This document shows positions 1 to 8,480 of a stretch of DNA of 64,000 nt, in pieces. The first letter of the stretch is position 1. Every line of letters begins with the position of its first letter. The position numbers and the translations under genes were made by a program. This stretch comes from Vibrio owensii CAIM 1854 = LMG 25443 (GTDB lineage Bacteria > Pseudomonadota > Gammaproteobacteria > Enterobacterales > Vibrionaceae). The notes below the pieces were generated by a model. The model worked only from the letters and a program-made list of their open reading frames with translations. It was not told the origin of the DNA and searched no databases. The DNA lies in contig NZ_JPRD01000031.1 in the NCBI RefSeq assembly GCF_000817815.1, positions 33,707-97,706 on the forward strand. The letters are read 5' to 3'.

Positions 1-1053
1 GGGCTGCTGAGCTTTACCCATTACTCAGATACTGCTGAGGATGACCTTAGCGAAGTCGCCGAGTACTTAGAGAGCTTCCAATTCTACTGGCGGGGCACAT
101 CCGTCGCATTGGTGTCGCCGACCATCTTCTGCACGCTCGTTAGCCAAGACCAAGACATTGAGAAAGTGGTGTCAATTCTGTGCGATCAGCCACCTCAGAA
201 TGACAGCAGCATCCATTGGGTCAACATTCAATCTTTTGAAATGGACCGCGTGGACAAACTCAATCACATTCAACAGGTATTTAAGCGCGAGCAGTTTGAG
301 TTGTTCTGCCAACCATACATGAAGCTTTCTGAATCTGAGCCGTCGAAATACAGCTTTGAAGTACTTCTTCGCCTAAAAGAGCGCGATGGTCAAGTTCTAC
401 CACCTTCGGCATTTTTCCCATTGATTAATCAGTTTGGATTGGAGCTCAAACTCGACCATTGGGTCATTCTCAATACCTTCCGAATGCTGAGTGACAAGGT
501 TAAGAATTGGGATGAGATTGGCCACTGTGCGATCAACTTAACCGCCAAAACACTCAGTACCGAAAACCTTGCAGCGCGCATTATTGAAAGCGCTCAAAGC
601 TTCTCTATTCCGTTAAATAAGATTTGCTTTGAGATCACCGAATCATCCGCCCTGATCAATGAACAGCAAGCCATTGCAACCTTGAATTACTTGCGAAATC
701 AGGGCTGCAAAACCGCGATAGACGACTTTGGAACAGGCTATGCTAGCTTCGCGTACTTGCGCAGATTGCCACTGGATATTCTTAAGATTGAAGGAGCGTT
801 TGTTCGTGAGATTACGCAGAATGAGACCGACCGTTTGATTGTCAGCTCTATTGCGACGGTCGCAAAAGAAATGCATTTAGAAACAGTGGCAGAGCTTGTT
901 GAGAGCACCGCACACATTGCGATATTAAGAGGTTTAGGCATCGACTTTGCGCAGGGTTACGGGGTCGCGAAACCGATGCCTTTGAGCGAGTATTTAGACG
1001 AGCTATTTAAGGCTTCACACAAAGCTCAACAGCCAGAGTTGGAGACGCTATAA
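1..1053 (+). CDS. EAL-domain c-di-GMP phosphodiesterase, 5' end cut by window edge
   Basis: The frame is open from the first base to the TAA at 1053, so the gene starts outside the window. The C-terminal half is an EAL domain, the fold that hydrolyses c-di-GMP. The signature is EVL followed by LLRL near base 358. The other key residues look present: the Asn of INLTAKTL, the Glu of FEITES, DDFGTGYAS near base 722, the Lys of ILKIE, the Glu of ELVES and QGYG near the end. It therefore looks catalytically competent, although EVL replaces EAL. The upstream part may be a degenerate GGDEF domain, but too little is visible. It converges on and overlaps the fliJ remnant by 6 bases. In V. parahaemolyticus an EAL protein called LafV belongs to the lateral flagellar regulon; this gene or the one at 4044 may be it. 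The EAL call is firm, the identity with LafV is not. Confidence 0.85.
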   Translation, partial: GLLSFTHYSDTAEDDLSEVAEYLESFQFYWRGTSVALVSPTIFCTLVSQDQDIEKVVSILCDQPPQNDSSIHWVNIQSFEMDRVDKLNHIQQVFKREQFELFCQPYMKLSESEPSKYSFEVLLRLKERDGQVLPPSAFFPLINQFGLELKLDHWVILNTFRMLSDKVKNWDEIGHCAINLTAKTLSTENLAARIIESAQSFSIPLNKICFEITESSALINEQQAIATLNYLRNQGCKTAIDDFGTGYASFAYLRRLPLDILKIEGAFVREITQNETDRLIVSSIATVAKEMHLETVAELVESTAHIAILRGLGIDFAQGYGVAKPMPLSEYLDELFKASHKAQQPELETL

Positions 1054-1280
1054 GGCTTTGCGCTTTAAGCGAGAGTTGATGATATCTTCAATCAGCTTTT
1101 GTTCTTTCTTGGCTTTTTCATAGTTTTGTTTAGTGCGCCAACGTTCCAGCACCTTCTCCAAGCCTTGTACTCGGGCATGTTTGTACTCAAGGTGTTTTTG
1201 CACCGACGCACATTCTGCCTGCATCACCGCTTGTTCGTGTTCGTGGTGGCGCAACATCTTTTGTAGCATTTTATCCACTC
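1048..1280 (-). pseudogene. fliJ: 3' remnant of lateral fliJ (flagellar export chaperone), N-terminus lost at deletion junction
   Basis: Reading the minus strand leftward, about 77 codons from near base 1280 to the TAG at 1050-1048 encode a highly charged, Gln/Glu/Lys-rich coiled coil ending in QKLIEDIINSRLKRK. This fits the C-terminal half of FliJ, the small soluble export-gate protein that works with the FliI ATPase. FliJ is normally near 147 residues, so roughly the first half is missing. Upstream of it on its own strand the sequence becomes the antisense of flhB, which cannot be its natural N-terminus. The ATG at 1335 on this strand lies inside antisense flhB and is not its real start. 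In V. parahaemolyticus, as I recall it, fliJ ends the fliEFGHIJ operon. The FliJ call rests on composition and context rather than a sharp motif. Confidence 0.6.
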
Positions 1281-1933
1281 GCTCAGTGGTGGAGTTGGTT
1301 AAATCCACCGTCAAAGTATTAATCATCTTCGGCATTCTTTATGGCTACCTAGATAACCATCTTCAGCCACTGCTTGGCATGCAAAACTTACCACTCAGCC
1401 AAGGCTTCTCGCTGATCATGTCGATTCTGTTTGAAGGTCTGCTGCTGATGGGCTTTGCCCTGTTGTTGTTCGGGGTGATTGATATCCCTTATCAACGTTG
1501 GGAGCACCTTAAAGAGCTGCGAATGACCAAACAAGAGCTGAAAGAAGAATTTAAGAACAACGAAGGTCGACCTGAAGTTAAACAACGCATTCGCCAAATT
1601 CAGCAACAATTCGCGCGGCGTAAAATCGACAAGATGGTGCCCACGGCGGACGTGGGGATCACCAACCCGACCCACTATGCCGTTGCATTGAAATACGAGC
1701 CATCGCTATCTGATGCACCATTTGTGGTGGCAAAAGGCGTCGATGAAACCGCCATGCACATTCAACGCATCGCACGCGAGAACAAAGTTGAGATCATCAA
1801 CTCGCCGCCACTGACTCGTTCAATTTATCACACCACCGCGATTGAGCAGGCCATACCAAGCCAACTCTACATCGCCGTGGCACACATTCTGACTTACGTT
1901 TTGCAATTCCAAAGCATTTGCAACACTGATTAA
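1268..1933 (+). pseudogene. flhB: 3' remnant of lateral flhB (export switch protein), first ~40% missing
   Basis: From about base 1268 the frame matches FlhB from its mid-region (TRSVVELVKSTVKV) to the C-terminus. It keeps the last two transmembrane segments, the charged linker and the cytoplasmic domain with the autocleavage motif NPTH, seen as GITNPTHYAVALKY near base 1658. About 222 residues remain of a protein usually near 375. The N-terminal transmembrane helices are absent. The frame runs on upstream to an ATG at 1133, but that stretch (Cys/Ser/Arg rich) is only the antisense of the fliJ remnant. FlhB switches export specificity from rod/hook to filament proteins and is essential for flagellar secretion, so this allele should be null. 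It sits 27 bases before flhA, as in intact clusters. Confidence 0.85.
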
Positions 1934-1960
1934 CCCGCGTTTACCCAAGGACACCAGAGT

Positions 1961-4051
1961 ATGTTTAACCGGTTAAAACAACTTCAAACTTCCACCAAAG
2001 GCTACATTGGTATTCCAATTGTCTTGTTGATGGTACTGGCGATGGTCATCTTGCCTTTGCCACCCTTGCTATTGGATGCGCTGTTCACCTTCAATATCGT
2101 ATTAGCGATCTTGGTATTGTTGGTCAGCACCACAGCGAAGCGACCACTCGACTTTTCGATTTTCCCAACCATTCTGTTGGTCGCGACCTTGCTGCGTCTT
2201 ACTCTGAACGTAGCTTCAACACGTATCGTATTACTCGAAGGTCACAACGGCGGCGATGCTGCTGGTAAGGTGATTCAAGCCTTCGGTGAAGTGGTAATCG
2301 GTGGTAACTACGTGGTCGGCATGGTGGTGTTTATCATCTTGATGATCATTAACTTTGTCGTGATCACCAAAGGTGGCGAACGTATTTCTGAAGTATCAGC
2401 ACGCTTTACCTTGGATGCGCTACCGGGCAAACAAATGGCCATCGATGCCGACTTAAACGCAGGCTTGATTGACCAAGAAACTGCGCGTCAACGCCGCAAA
2501 GAAGTGGCGAACGAAGCGGACTTCCACGGTTCAATGGATGGTGCGTCCAAGTTTGTTCGCGGTGATGCGGTTGCCGGCCTGCTGATCCTGTTCATCAACA
2601 TCATTGGTGGTATCAGCATTGGTGTGTTCGAACACGGACTGCCAGCATCAGAAGCCTTCAAGACTTACGCCCTACTGACCATCGGTGACGGCCTTGTTGC
2701 TCAAATTCCATCACTGTTGCTTGCTACCGCTGCCGCGATTATCGTGACACGCATTAACGACAGCGATAACGGCATGTCGGAAACCATGCACAAGCAGCTG
2801 CTTGCAACACCGGCAACCTTGTTTACCGTAGCGGCGATCATGGCTGTTATTGGTATGGTTCCGGGAATGCCTCATCTGGCGTTCTTCACCTTTGCAGCAG
2901 TATTGGCGTTTGCGGGCTGGCGACAGAGCAAAAAGCCGGTGCAAGATACGCAAATCGACCAAGTAGAAGCACTCTCTCATGCGATGCAGGAAGAAGAAAC
3001 CGCACTTACTTGGGACGATATTCCTCATGTCCATACCCTGTCTCTTGCGTTGGGTTACCGCTTAGTTCACTTGGTTAACAAAGAGCAAGGTGCACCTTTG
3101 GCGCAGCGTATTCGCGGTGTTCGTCGTAATCTCTCCGAACAAGTGGGCTTTCTACTGCCGGAAGTGCGTATCCGCGACAACCTAAGTTTAAAGCCGAACC
3201 AATACACCATTGCTCTGAACGGCGAAGTGATTGAACAAGGTTTTATCGAGCCAGAACGTTTGATGGCAATTGCTGTGGGTGAAACGTATGGCGAAGTGGA
3301 TGGCATTCTTGGCAGTGACCCAGCCTACCAATTGCCTGCGGTTTGGATTGAGCATCAAGACAAAGCGAAAGCGCTGAACATGGGCTACCAAGTGGTTGAC
3401 GATGGCACGGTTATCGCCACACACATCAGCAAAATCATGAAAACCAATTTGGCTGAATTGTTTACTCATGACGATGTTGAAGCCATGACTCAACGTCTCA
3501 CAGCACAAGCGCCAAAATTGGCCGAAGCCTTAGCCGCTGCTCTAACCCCAGCACAGCAACTTAAGGTTTACCGTCAGCTTCTGCTCGACCAAGTGCCGTT
3601 GAAAGACATTCGAACCATCGCTAACACCATGTTGGAATCTTCAGAAAACACCAAAGATCCAATTTTACTCGCGGCGGATGTACGCTGTGCACTTAAGCGA
3701 ACCTTGGTTAACTTAGTCGCTGGGCAGAAAAACGAACTGAACGTCTACGCCTTGTCTGATGAACTTGAACAGATGTTAATGACGTCGTTGCAACAAGCTC
3801 AAGCCGCAGGCGCTGTCATGCTCGATAGCTTCCCAATCGAACCAAACATTCTTAGTCAGTTCCAACAGAACTTGCCTTTGATTCGTCAGCAATTGAAGCA
3901 ACAAGGGCTGCCGCCAATCTTATTGGTCATGCCTCAGCTGCGCCCATTGCTGGCACGATACGCACGTACCTTTACCCAAGGATTGGCGGTACTGTCTTAC
4001 AATGAAATTCCAGAAAACAAACAGATCAACGTGGTAGGAAACCTTGGTTAA
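1961..4051 (+). CDS. flhA: Lateral flagellar export protein FlhA
   Basis: FlhA is the large inner-membrane subunit of the flagellar type III export gate, which couples the proton motive force to secretion. The 696-residue length is standard. The N-terminal ~320 residues hold about eight membrane helices. The FHIPEP signature is clear (SEVSARF, then LDALPGKQMAIDADLNAG, near residues 143-170). The rest is the cytoplasmic domain that docks chaperone-substrate pairs. It follows the flhB remnant on the same strand and overlaps the next gene by 8 bases, so the three form one transcript. The gene itself looks intact, but it has lost its partners: the flhB 5' part is missing here, and fliPQR is not in the window. 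Cluster position next to lafA marks it as the lateral copy. Confidence 0.95.
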   Translation: MFNRLKQLQTSTKGYIGIPIVLLMVLAMVILPLPPLLLDALFTFNIVLAILVLLVSTTAKRPLDFSIFPTILLVATLLRLTLNVASTRIVLLEGHNGGDAAGKVIQAFGEVVIGGNYVVGMVVFIILMIINFVVITKGGERISEVSARFTLDALPGKQMAIDADLNAGLIDQETARQRRKEVANEADFHGSMDGASKFVRGDAVAGLLILFINIIGGISIGVFEHGLPASEAFKTYALLTIGDGLVAQIPSLLLATAAAIIVTRINDSDNGMSETMHKQLLATPATLFTVAAIMAVIGMVPGMPHLAFFTFAAVLAFAGWRQSKKPVQDTQIDQVEALSHAMQEEETALTWDDIPHVHTLSLALGYRLVHLVNKEQGAPLAQRIRGVRRNLSEQVGFLLPEVRIRDNLSLKPNQYTIALNGEVIEQGFIEPERLMAIAVGETYGEVDGILGSDPAYQLPAVWIEHQDKAKALNMGYQVVDDGTVIATHISKIMKTNLAELFTHDDVEAMTQRLTAQAPKLAEALAAALTPAQQLKVYRQLLLDQVPLKDIRTIANTMLESSENTKDPILLAADVRCALKRTLVNLVAGQKNELNVYALSDELEQMLMTSLQQAQAAGAVMLDSFPIEPNILSQFQQNLPLIRQQLKQQGLPPILLVMPQLRPLLARYARTFTQGLAVLSYNEIPENKQINVVGNLG

Positions 4052-4841
4052 TCTCATCTCAACAAAAGCGATGTACGACTATTTGTGCGATCTCGCACTG
4101 CAACACATTGTCACGGACGACGACCAACTGGTGTTTGATGCACTTAAACACAATGACATTCAACACGCCTGTCAGGCCATCCGTGAAACCAAAACTGGCG
4201 AGGTTGAATACCAACACCTCACTCTACGCTTTGGCCTACGCGGCGAGCAGAGTGTCTATCAGTTTGAATTGTCAGAGCAAATGCAATATTGCTTAGATTT
4301 ATACAGCTTGTATTTAGCGCTACGCCAAACACAGTTCCAACTTGAGACCTTTCATCCCGACCTTATCAGCAATGTTGTCGTGCCCATTCGTGTTGACGCC
4401 TTGTTGTGGCAGGCTGGTGGCTATTTTTTGAATCAGATGATTCAGTTCCACAAGGCGGCATTTCAGCATGTGGTGCCCTCTTTACAGGCCGATGAAACCC
4501 TGTGCCTGCACGAACGAGTCACCACCTTGGTTGAACAACTGAAAGACAACGCGTATGCCTTATGGTTTGAAATCGCGACCAGCCAAGCGCACTTCGAGCG
4601 CATCGCTGAATTTGAACCCGACATGATCAAGCTGTCCGTCACCATGGAAAACAAACAAGATCAGCATGCGTTTCTACCTATAGTGCGATTCCTGCGTCGC
4701 AACCAATTTCCTTGGGTAGCCGGGAGAGTCGCAAGTCAAAATGAGCTCAATCGCTACCGCTTACTTGGTGCGAGTTATTACTTCGGCTATTTCAGTGATA
4801 TTCCCACCTCATTGTCGTTTAAATCGTTCGACGATGAATAA
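4044..4841 (+). CDS. Degenerate EAL-domain protein in the lateral flhA operon
   Basis: This 265-residue soluble protein overlaps flhA by 8 bases and is followed by a strong terminator, so it is the last gene of the flhBA operon. Its C-terminal half traces an EAL fold. EPDMIKLS stands where active enzymes have DxIKID, and VAGRVASQNELNRYRLLGA followed by YYFGYF stands where they have IAEGVET...LGxxxxQGYxF. The EAL, DDFG and QG catalytic signatures are all missing, so c-di-GMP hydrolysis is unlikely. It may instead bind c-di-GMP or act through protein contacts, as the degenerate EAL protein YdiV/RflP does on FlhDC. The context suggests a role in lateral flagellar gene control or assembly. LafV of V. 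parahaemolyticus could be this gene or the one at the left edge; I cannot decide. Confidence 0.75.
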   Translation: MVNLISTKAMYDYLCDLALQHIVTDDDQLVFDALKHNDIQHACQAIRETKTGEVEYQHLTLRFGLRGEQSVYQFELSEQMQYCLDLYSLYLALRQTQFQLETFHPDLISNVVVPIRVDALLWQAGGYFLNQMIQFHKAAFQHVVPSLQADETLCLHERVTTLVEQLKDNAYALWFEIATSQAHFERIAEFEPDMIKLSVTMENKQDQHAFLPIVRFLRRNQFPWVAGRVASQNELNRYRLLGASYYFGYFSDIPTSLSFKSFDDE

Positions 4842-4857
4842 ACAGGGGTAACGATAA

Positions 4858-4892
4858 AGGGCGAGTTCAGCAATAAGAACTCGCCTTTTTTT
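4858..4892 (+). terminator. Rho-independent terminator after the flhA operon
   Basis: GGCGAGTTC and GAACTCGCC form a nine-pair stem around an eight-base loop, followed by seven T. It lies 17 bases after the EAL-like gene and isolates the flhA operon from lafA. Confidence 0.9.
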
Positions 4893-5067
4893 ATGTCTGA
4901 GCAGCCTTAAAATGCGAATTTTCTGGAATAGATGTCACCAAAAATCATCAAATTAGGCGATTTCGAAAAAATTTTTAAATTTCCAATTAATCATTAAAAC
5001 TAACCGACCGCCTCTAGTTAGTGAGCGGGGCGATAGTCCCACATCGAACAATCAAGGAGAACAGATT

Positions 5068-5916
5068 ATGGCTCTATCAATGCACACTAACTACGCTTCG
5101 CTGGTTACTCAAAACACGCTAAGCAACACTAGTAACCTACTTAACACTGCAATGGAGCGTTTGAGCACTGGTTACCGCATCAACTCAGCAGCAGACGATG
5201 CAGCTGGCCTACAAATCTCTAACCGTTTAGAAGCTCAAACTCGCGGTATGAGTGTAGCGATGCGTAATGCACAAGACGGTACGTCTATGCTGCAAACAGC
5301 GGAAGGTGCTTTCGATGAAGCAACTAACATTCTGTACCGTATGAACGACCTAGCGACTCAGTCTGCAAACGGCACAAACACAGCAAAAGACCAAGATGCT
5401 CTTCAAAAAGAATTTGCAGAACTAGGTACTGAGCTACAAAACATCATGGATAACACCAAATACGCTGGTGATACATTGATTACTGGTGCTGGTATTAAAG
5501 CGGGTGGTCTTACTCTACAAATCGGTTCTTCTTCTGCAGAAACTCTAGACCTAGCAACAACAGTAGATACTGACGTTGCCGCGGCACATACTGCTCTAAA
5601 AACAACAGTACCAGGCCTAGACATTGGCAGCGGTGGTGATGCAAGCGCAGCTATGGATGCTCTAGTTACAGCTATTGATCAAGTCGGTGCAGCACGCTCT
5701 GGATTGGGTGCAACAATCAACCGCCTAGACCACACAGTAGTGAACCTAAGCAACATGGTTGAGAACACATCTGCAGCGAAAGGCCGTATCACTGACGCAG
5801 ACTTTGCTGTTGAATCTTCAAACATGACTAAGAACCAAATGCTAATGCAAGCAGGTACAGCAGTTCTTTCTCAAACTAACCAGCTGCCAGGCATGGCAAT
5901 GTCGCTACTGCGTTAA
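5068..5916 (+). CDS. lafA: Lateral flagellin LafA
   Basis: This is the structural subunit of the lateral (swarming) filament. It has 282 residues, close to known Vibrio lateral flagellins and shorter than the polar flagellins (about 375). The conserved N-terminal D0/D1 helix (LNTAMERLSTGYRINSAADD, residues ~26-45) and the C-terminal helix (DFAVESSNMTKNQMLMQAGTAV, then a terminal SLLR) are intact. The short variable middle runs from about 140 to 190. A good ribosome site (AAGGAG) precedes the ATG. The 175-base leader follows a terminator and ends in its own terminator, so the gene is monocistronic, as expected for a highly expressed flagellin. Lateral flagellins are normally read by sigma28 (LafS, at 10387). 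I could not place a clean sigma28 promoter in the leader. Confidence 0.97.
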   Translation: MALSMHTNYASLVTQNTLSNTSNLLNTAMERLSTGYRINSAADDAAGLQISNRLEAQTRGMSVAMRNAQDGTSMLQTAEGAFDEATNILYRMNDLATQSANGTNTAKDQDALQKEFAELGTELQNIMDNTKYAGDTLITGAGIKAGGLTLQIGSSSAETLDLATTVDTDVAAAHTALKTTVPGLDIGSGGDASAAMDALVTAIDQVGAARSGLGATINRLDHTVVNLSNMVENTSAAKGRITDADFAVESSNMTKNQMLMQAGTAVLSQTNQLPGMAMSLLR

Positions 5917-5969
5917 TAGAACCTTTCTATTCGCTAACAACGCGCAAAATTTAGTTCGTCCGAAAGCTC

Positions 5970-5999
5970 AAAGCCTCCCCTTCATCCGGGAGGCTTTTT
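5970..5999 (+). terminator. Terminator after lafA
   Basis: AAGCCTCCC and GGGAGGCTT pair around a short loop and are followed by a T-rich tail. It stands between the convergent lafA and the small gene at 6034. Confidence 0.9.
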
Positions 6000-6033
6000 C
6001 TTTGTCTGCAAAAAAAGCGTTTGGAAAAGCGTT

Positions 6034-6321
6034 CTAGCGACGGATGTAGATGGAAGTGGCTTCGTTGGTATGGCTAGTAGGAATACGGAAACCGGCTTTT
6101 AGCATGGTGTTGTGCAAAACCTTGTTGAACAGCTCCAACTCGGCAGACTCTACTCCTCGATGAGGTTGATACGCTTTGAGTTCAGGGAATCGAGAGATCG
6201 CTTCTATGCGGATGTTCGCCAGTTCTTCGGCATTAATGTTCTGTTTACTGCGTAGTTTAGTGCCAATGAAAGCCTCATACGCACGGGCACACTTCATCAG
6301 TCGTAAAACAAATTCATTCAT
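6034..6321 (-). CDS. Small hypothetical protein between lafA and fliD
   Basis: This 95-residue soluble protein is encoded opposite to its flagellar neighbours. It has no signal peptide, membrane segment or motif I recognise. It is rich in charged and Ala/Leu residues in the first half (a likely helix) and ends in TSIYIRR. The reading frame has normal Vibrio codon use, and the position between lafA and fliD is, as I recall, occupied by a hypothetical gene in V. parahaemolyticus too. No function is assigned. Confidence 0.6.
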   Translation of the reverse strand: MNEFVLRLMKCARAYEAFIGTKLRSKQNINAEELANIRIEAISRFPELKAYQPHRGVESAELELFNKVLHNTMLKAGFRIPTSHTNEATSIYIRR

Positions 6322-6736
6322 TACTGTCGTTCTTTTTAGTCGAATTGGGGGAATAGCCAGACGTTAGCAACCACAAAAATTGCAGGGGCATAAGATAGCA
6401 AACCTTTGCATTCAGACAGGGTCAGAAAAATCTGAATCCTTTAGCAGTAAACGCCGAATTCTGCTCGTTATGCATACAACCCCATAACTCTTCTTTCTTT
6501 CCTCCATTGGATTAAATCTTTCAGCCTTTTTGGTCGCCTGTTTTATTTGGGAAACCCCTTTAACCATCAAGGGGAAAGCGGAACCAACAAGGTGGAAAAA
6601 GCGCTTCCTCCCAACTAACAAAAAATATCGTAAGACACTGTTTTATATAGACATAAACATCAGGCACACATCTTGCGATTGAGTATTTATTACTGGCACA
6701 AAAAAGCCAAATACAGATGAGAGAGGGAGCGACCTC
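6322..6736. other. Intergenic region upstream of lateral fliD
   Basis: This is 415 bases without a convincing gene. A minus-strand frame at 6412-6621 lacks a plausible start site or family look. The right part carries the sigma54-type promoter of the fliD operon. The left part presumably holds the promoter of the minus-strand gene at 6034. Confidence 0.6.
6661..6677 (+). promoter_or_regulatory. Sigma54-type promoter of the fliD-motB operon
   Basis: AGGCACACATCTTGCG has the defining -24 GG and -12 GC with exactly ten bases between them (GG at 6663-6664, GC at 6675-6676). It sits 60 bases before the fliD start. In V. parahaemolyticus lateral genes of this tier need sigma54 and the activator LafK. 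The lafK gene is not in this window and is inferred to be deleted. Confidence 0.8.
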
Positions 6737-8074
6737 ATGAGTTCGTTAGATCCAATTACCATGGCAACCCAGTTCGCCACGTTAGATGTTCAGCCATTTC
6801 AACAGCGCTACCAATTGCAAGCCGATCGATACCAGGCGCAACTTACTGCTTTAGGTAAGGTGGAAAGTGCACTGCGTGAATTCCGCACTGCGGTTAACGA
6901 GATGAACAGCAGCACAAACAGCATCATCAAGAATACGGCAACAACCTCTCAAGATGGCTTTTTCACCGCGAGTGCCGATGCGAACGCGTTAGTCGGTAAC
7001 TACCAGATCTTTGTTGAACAAGTCGCAACGTCACACCAAATCTCTACCGGCATGCCAGCAAATCTAGATGTCTCAACAGAAGTTCCGACTACGGGCTCTC
7101 TAGAATTCACCATCAACGGTGAAACTATGACGTTAGATATGTCGACGGTAGATACCGACGGCGATGGCAAAGCGACCGTGACAGACCTAGTCAGTGCAAT
7201 CAACAACAACCCTGATAACCCAGGCGTAAATGCCACACTTGTTCGCTCAAATGGACAAACACACTTCATGCTCTCTAGTACCGAGACAGGCGTGGCAAAC
7301 ACCATCAATGTCAATGCGACGGGAACAGGACAAGCTTGGTTTGAAGATGCGTTCACCAACACGACAGAAATCAGCAAACCACAAGATGCTGTTATCTGGC
7401 TTGGCGCAGAAGGCACAGGACTTCAGCTCACCAACTCTAGCAATACTTTTGAAGGCGTGATTGATGGTGTCGACATCACCGTCACCAAAGCACAAACCTC
7501 AGGAGAAGCGCCGATCTCAATGGAAGTAGGCGCAGATAGCGAGGGCACGAAAGAACAAATTACCAAGTTTGTCGATACCTATAACGCATTGATTTCGACC
7601 TTAGATGAATACACTCAAATCGGCGGTGAAGATCAAGCTCGTGGCGTGCTCGCCAGTGACCCTACCTTGCGCTCTATTGAGAGCCAATTGAATACGCTCG
7701 TTCGTGGAGAGCATGGTGGTATGCGTTTAAGTGAAGTCGGCATCACTATTGATCGTGACGGCAAAATGAAAGTCGATCAGGATAAGTTTGCCGAAGCACA
7801 GAAGAACAACAGTGCTGCACTAGAAACCATGTTTAACGGTGATGGCGCCCTACTTGACTCACTTGATGACATGGCAGAACCGTTCTTGAAGTTCTCTACA
7901 GGTACGTTCAATTCTCGCAAAGATGCGCTGCAAGCCAACTTAGACCGAATTGACGACAAGCAAACCTCTTTACAGCGAAAGTACGAGATGTCGTACAACC
8001 GCTACCTCACCCAGTTTACTCAAATGAACACCTTAATGACGCAAATGAACCAAACCATGTCGATGTTTGGTTAA
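6737..8074 (+). CDS. fliD: Lateral filament cap protein FliD (LafB)
   Basis: FliD (HAP2) caps the growing filament and helps flagellin fold at the tip. The 445-residue product begins with the FliD N-terminal domain (SSLDPITMATQFATLDVQPF) and ends in the coiled C-terminal domain (SLQRKYEMSYNRYLTQFTQMN). A GAGAGGGAG ribosome site precedes the ATG. It is the first gene of an eight-gene operon of filament, sigma factor and motor genes with tight spacing throughout. It looks intact. Confidence 0.93.
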   Translation: MSSLDPITMATQFATLDVQPFQQRYQLQADRYQAQLTALGKVESALREFRTAVNEMNSSTNSIIKNTATTSQDGFFTASADANALVGNYQIFVEQVATSHQISTGMPANLDVSTEVPTTGSLEFTINGETMTLDMSTVDTDGDGKATVTDLVSAINNNPDNPGVNATLVRSNGQTHFMLSSTETGVANTINVNATGTGQAWFEDAFTNTTEISKPQDAVIWLGAEGTGLQLTNSSNTFEGVIDGVDITVTKAQTSGEAPISMEVGADSEGTKEQITKFVDTYNALISTLDEYTQIGGEDQARGVLASDPTLRSIESQLNTLVRGEHGGMRLSEVGITIDRDGKMKVDQDKFAEAQKNNSAALETMFNGDGALLDSLDDMAEPFLKFSTGTFNSRKDALQANLDRIDDKQTSLQRKYEMSYNRYLTQFTQMNTLMTQMNQTMSMFG

Positions 8075-8093
8075 GGCTTTAGGAGAAGTACTC

Positions 8094-8480
8094 ATGCTAA
8101 TGGATTCCGGCTACGACTCATACCAACAGGTCGATCTTGATGCTCAAGCAGCATCAGCCAACCCACACCAACTCGTCGTCATGTTGCTCGATGGGTTGCT
8201 CGATGAAATTGAGCGTATTCGTGGCCACCTTGCCGCGAGTCGCCTAGAAGCAAAAGGCGTTAGCATTAACAAGTGCATGAACATCCTTATCGGCTTAAGC
8301 AGTGCGTTAGATGACGAAAACGGCGGCGAAATCGCGGAAAATTTACGTCAGCTCTATGACTTCTGCCAAATCGAGTTGTATTACGCCAGCACACAGAACG
8401 ACGCAGCACGTTTAGACAACGTAGAGCGCGTGATGGGTAACGTACGAGAAGGATGGATGAATTTTGGACAGCAAGCATAA
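8094..8480 (+). CDS. fliS: Lateral flagellin chaperone FliS (LafC)
   Basis: FliS binds flagellin in the cytoplasm and hands it to FlhA for export. I chose the ATG at 8094 because AGGAG lies nine bases upstream; the earlier ATG at 8067 overlaps fliD and has no ribosome site. The 128-residue product has the family look: YQQVDLDAQAASANPHQLVVMLLDGLLDEI near the start and a helical bundle after it. It lies 19 bases after fliD and overlaps fliT by 17 bases. Confidence 0.9.
   Translation: MLMDSGYDSYQQVDLDAQAASANPHQLVVMLLDGLLDEIERIRGHLAASRLEAKGVSINKCMNILIGLSSALDDENGGEIAENLRQLYDFCQIELYYASTQNDAARLDNVERVMGNVREGWMNFGQQA

Noticed and set aside
1133..1300. N-terminal extension of the flhB frame starting at 1133
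   Set aside because: The extension is Cys/Ser/Arg-rich and is simply the antisense of the fliJ remnant; it has no membrane helices as FlhB should.
1..1340. Inversion instead of deletion to explain the fliJ/flhB junction
   Set aside because: With the V. parahaemolyticus order as I recall it, a single deletion gives exactly this orientation; an inversion would need the other junction, which is not in the window. It is not fully excluded.
4893..5067. Sigma28 promoter of lafA
   Set aside because: TAAA and a GGCGATAG-like sequence are present but not at the 15-base spacing expected; I could not support a specific site.
6412..6621. Minus-strand open frame upstream of fliD
   Set aside because: No ribosome site or family resemblance, and the region is promoter DNA.
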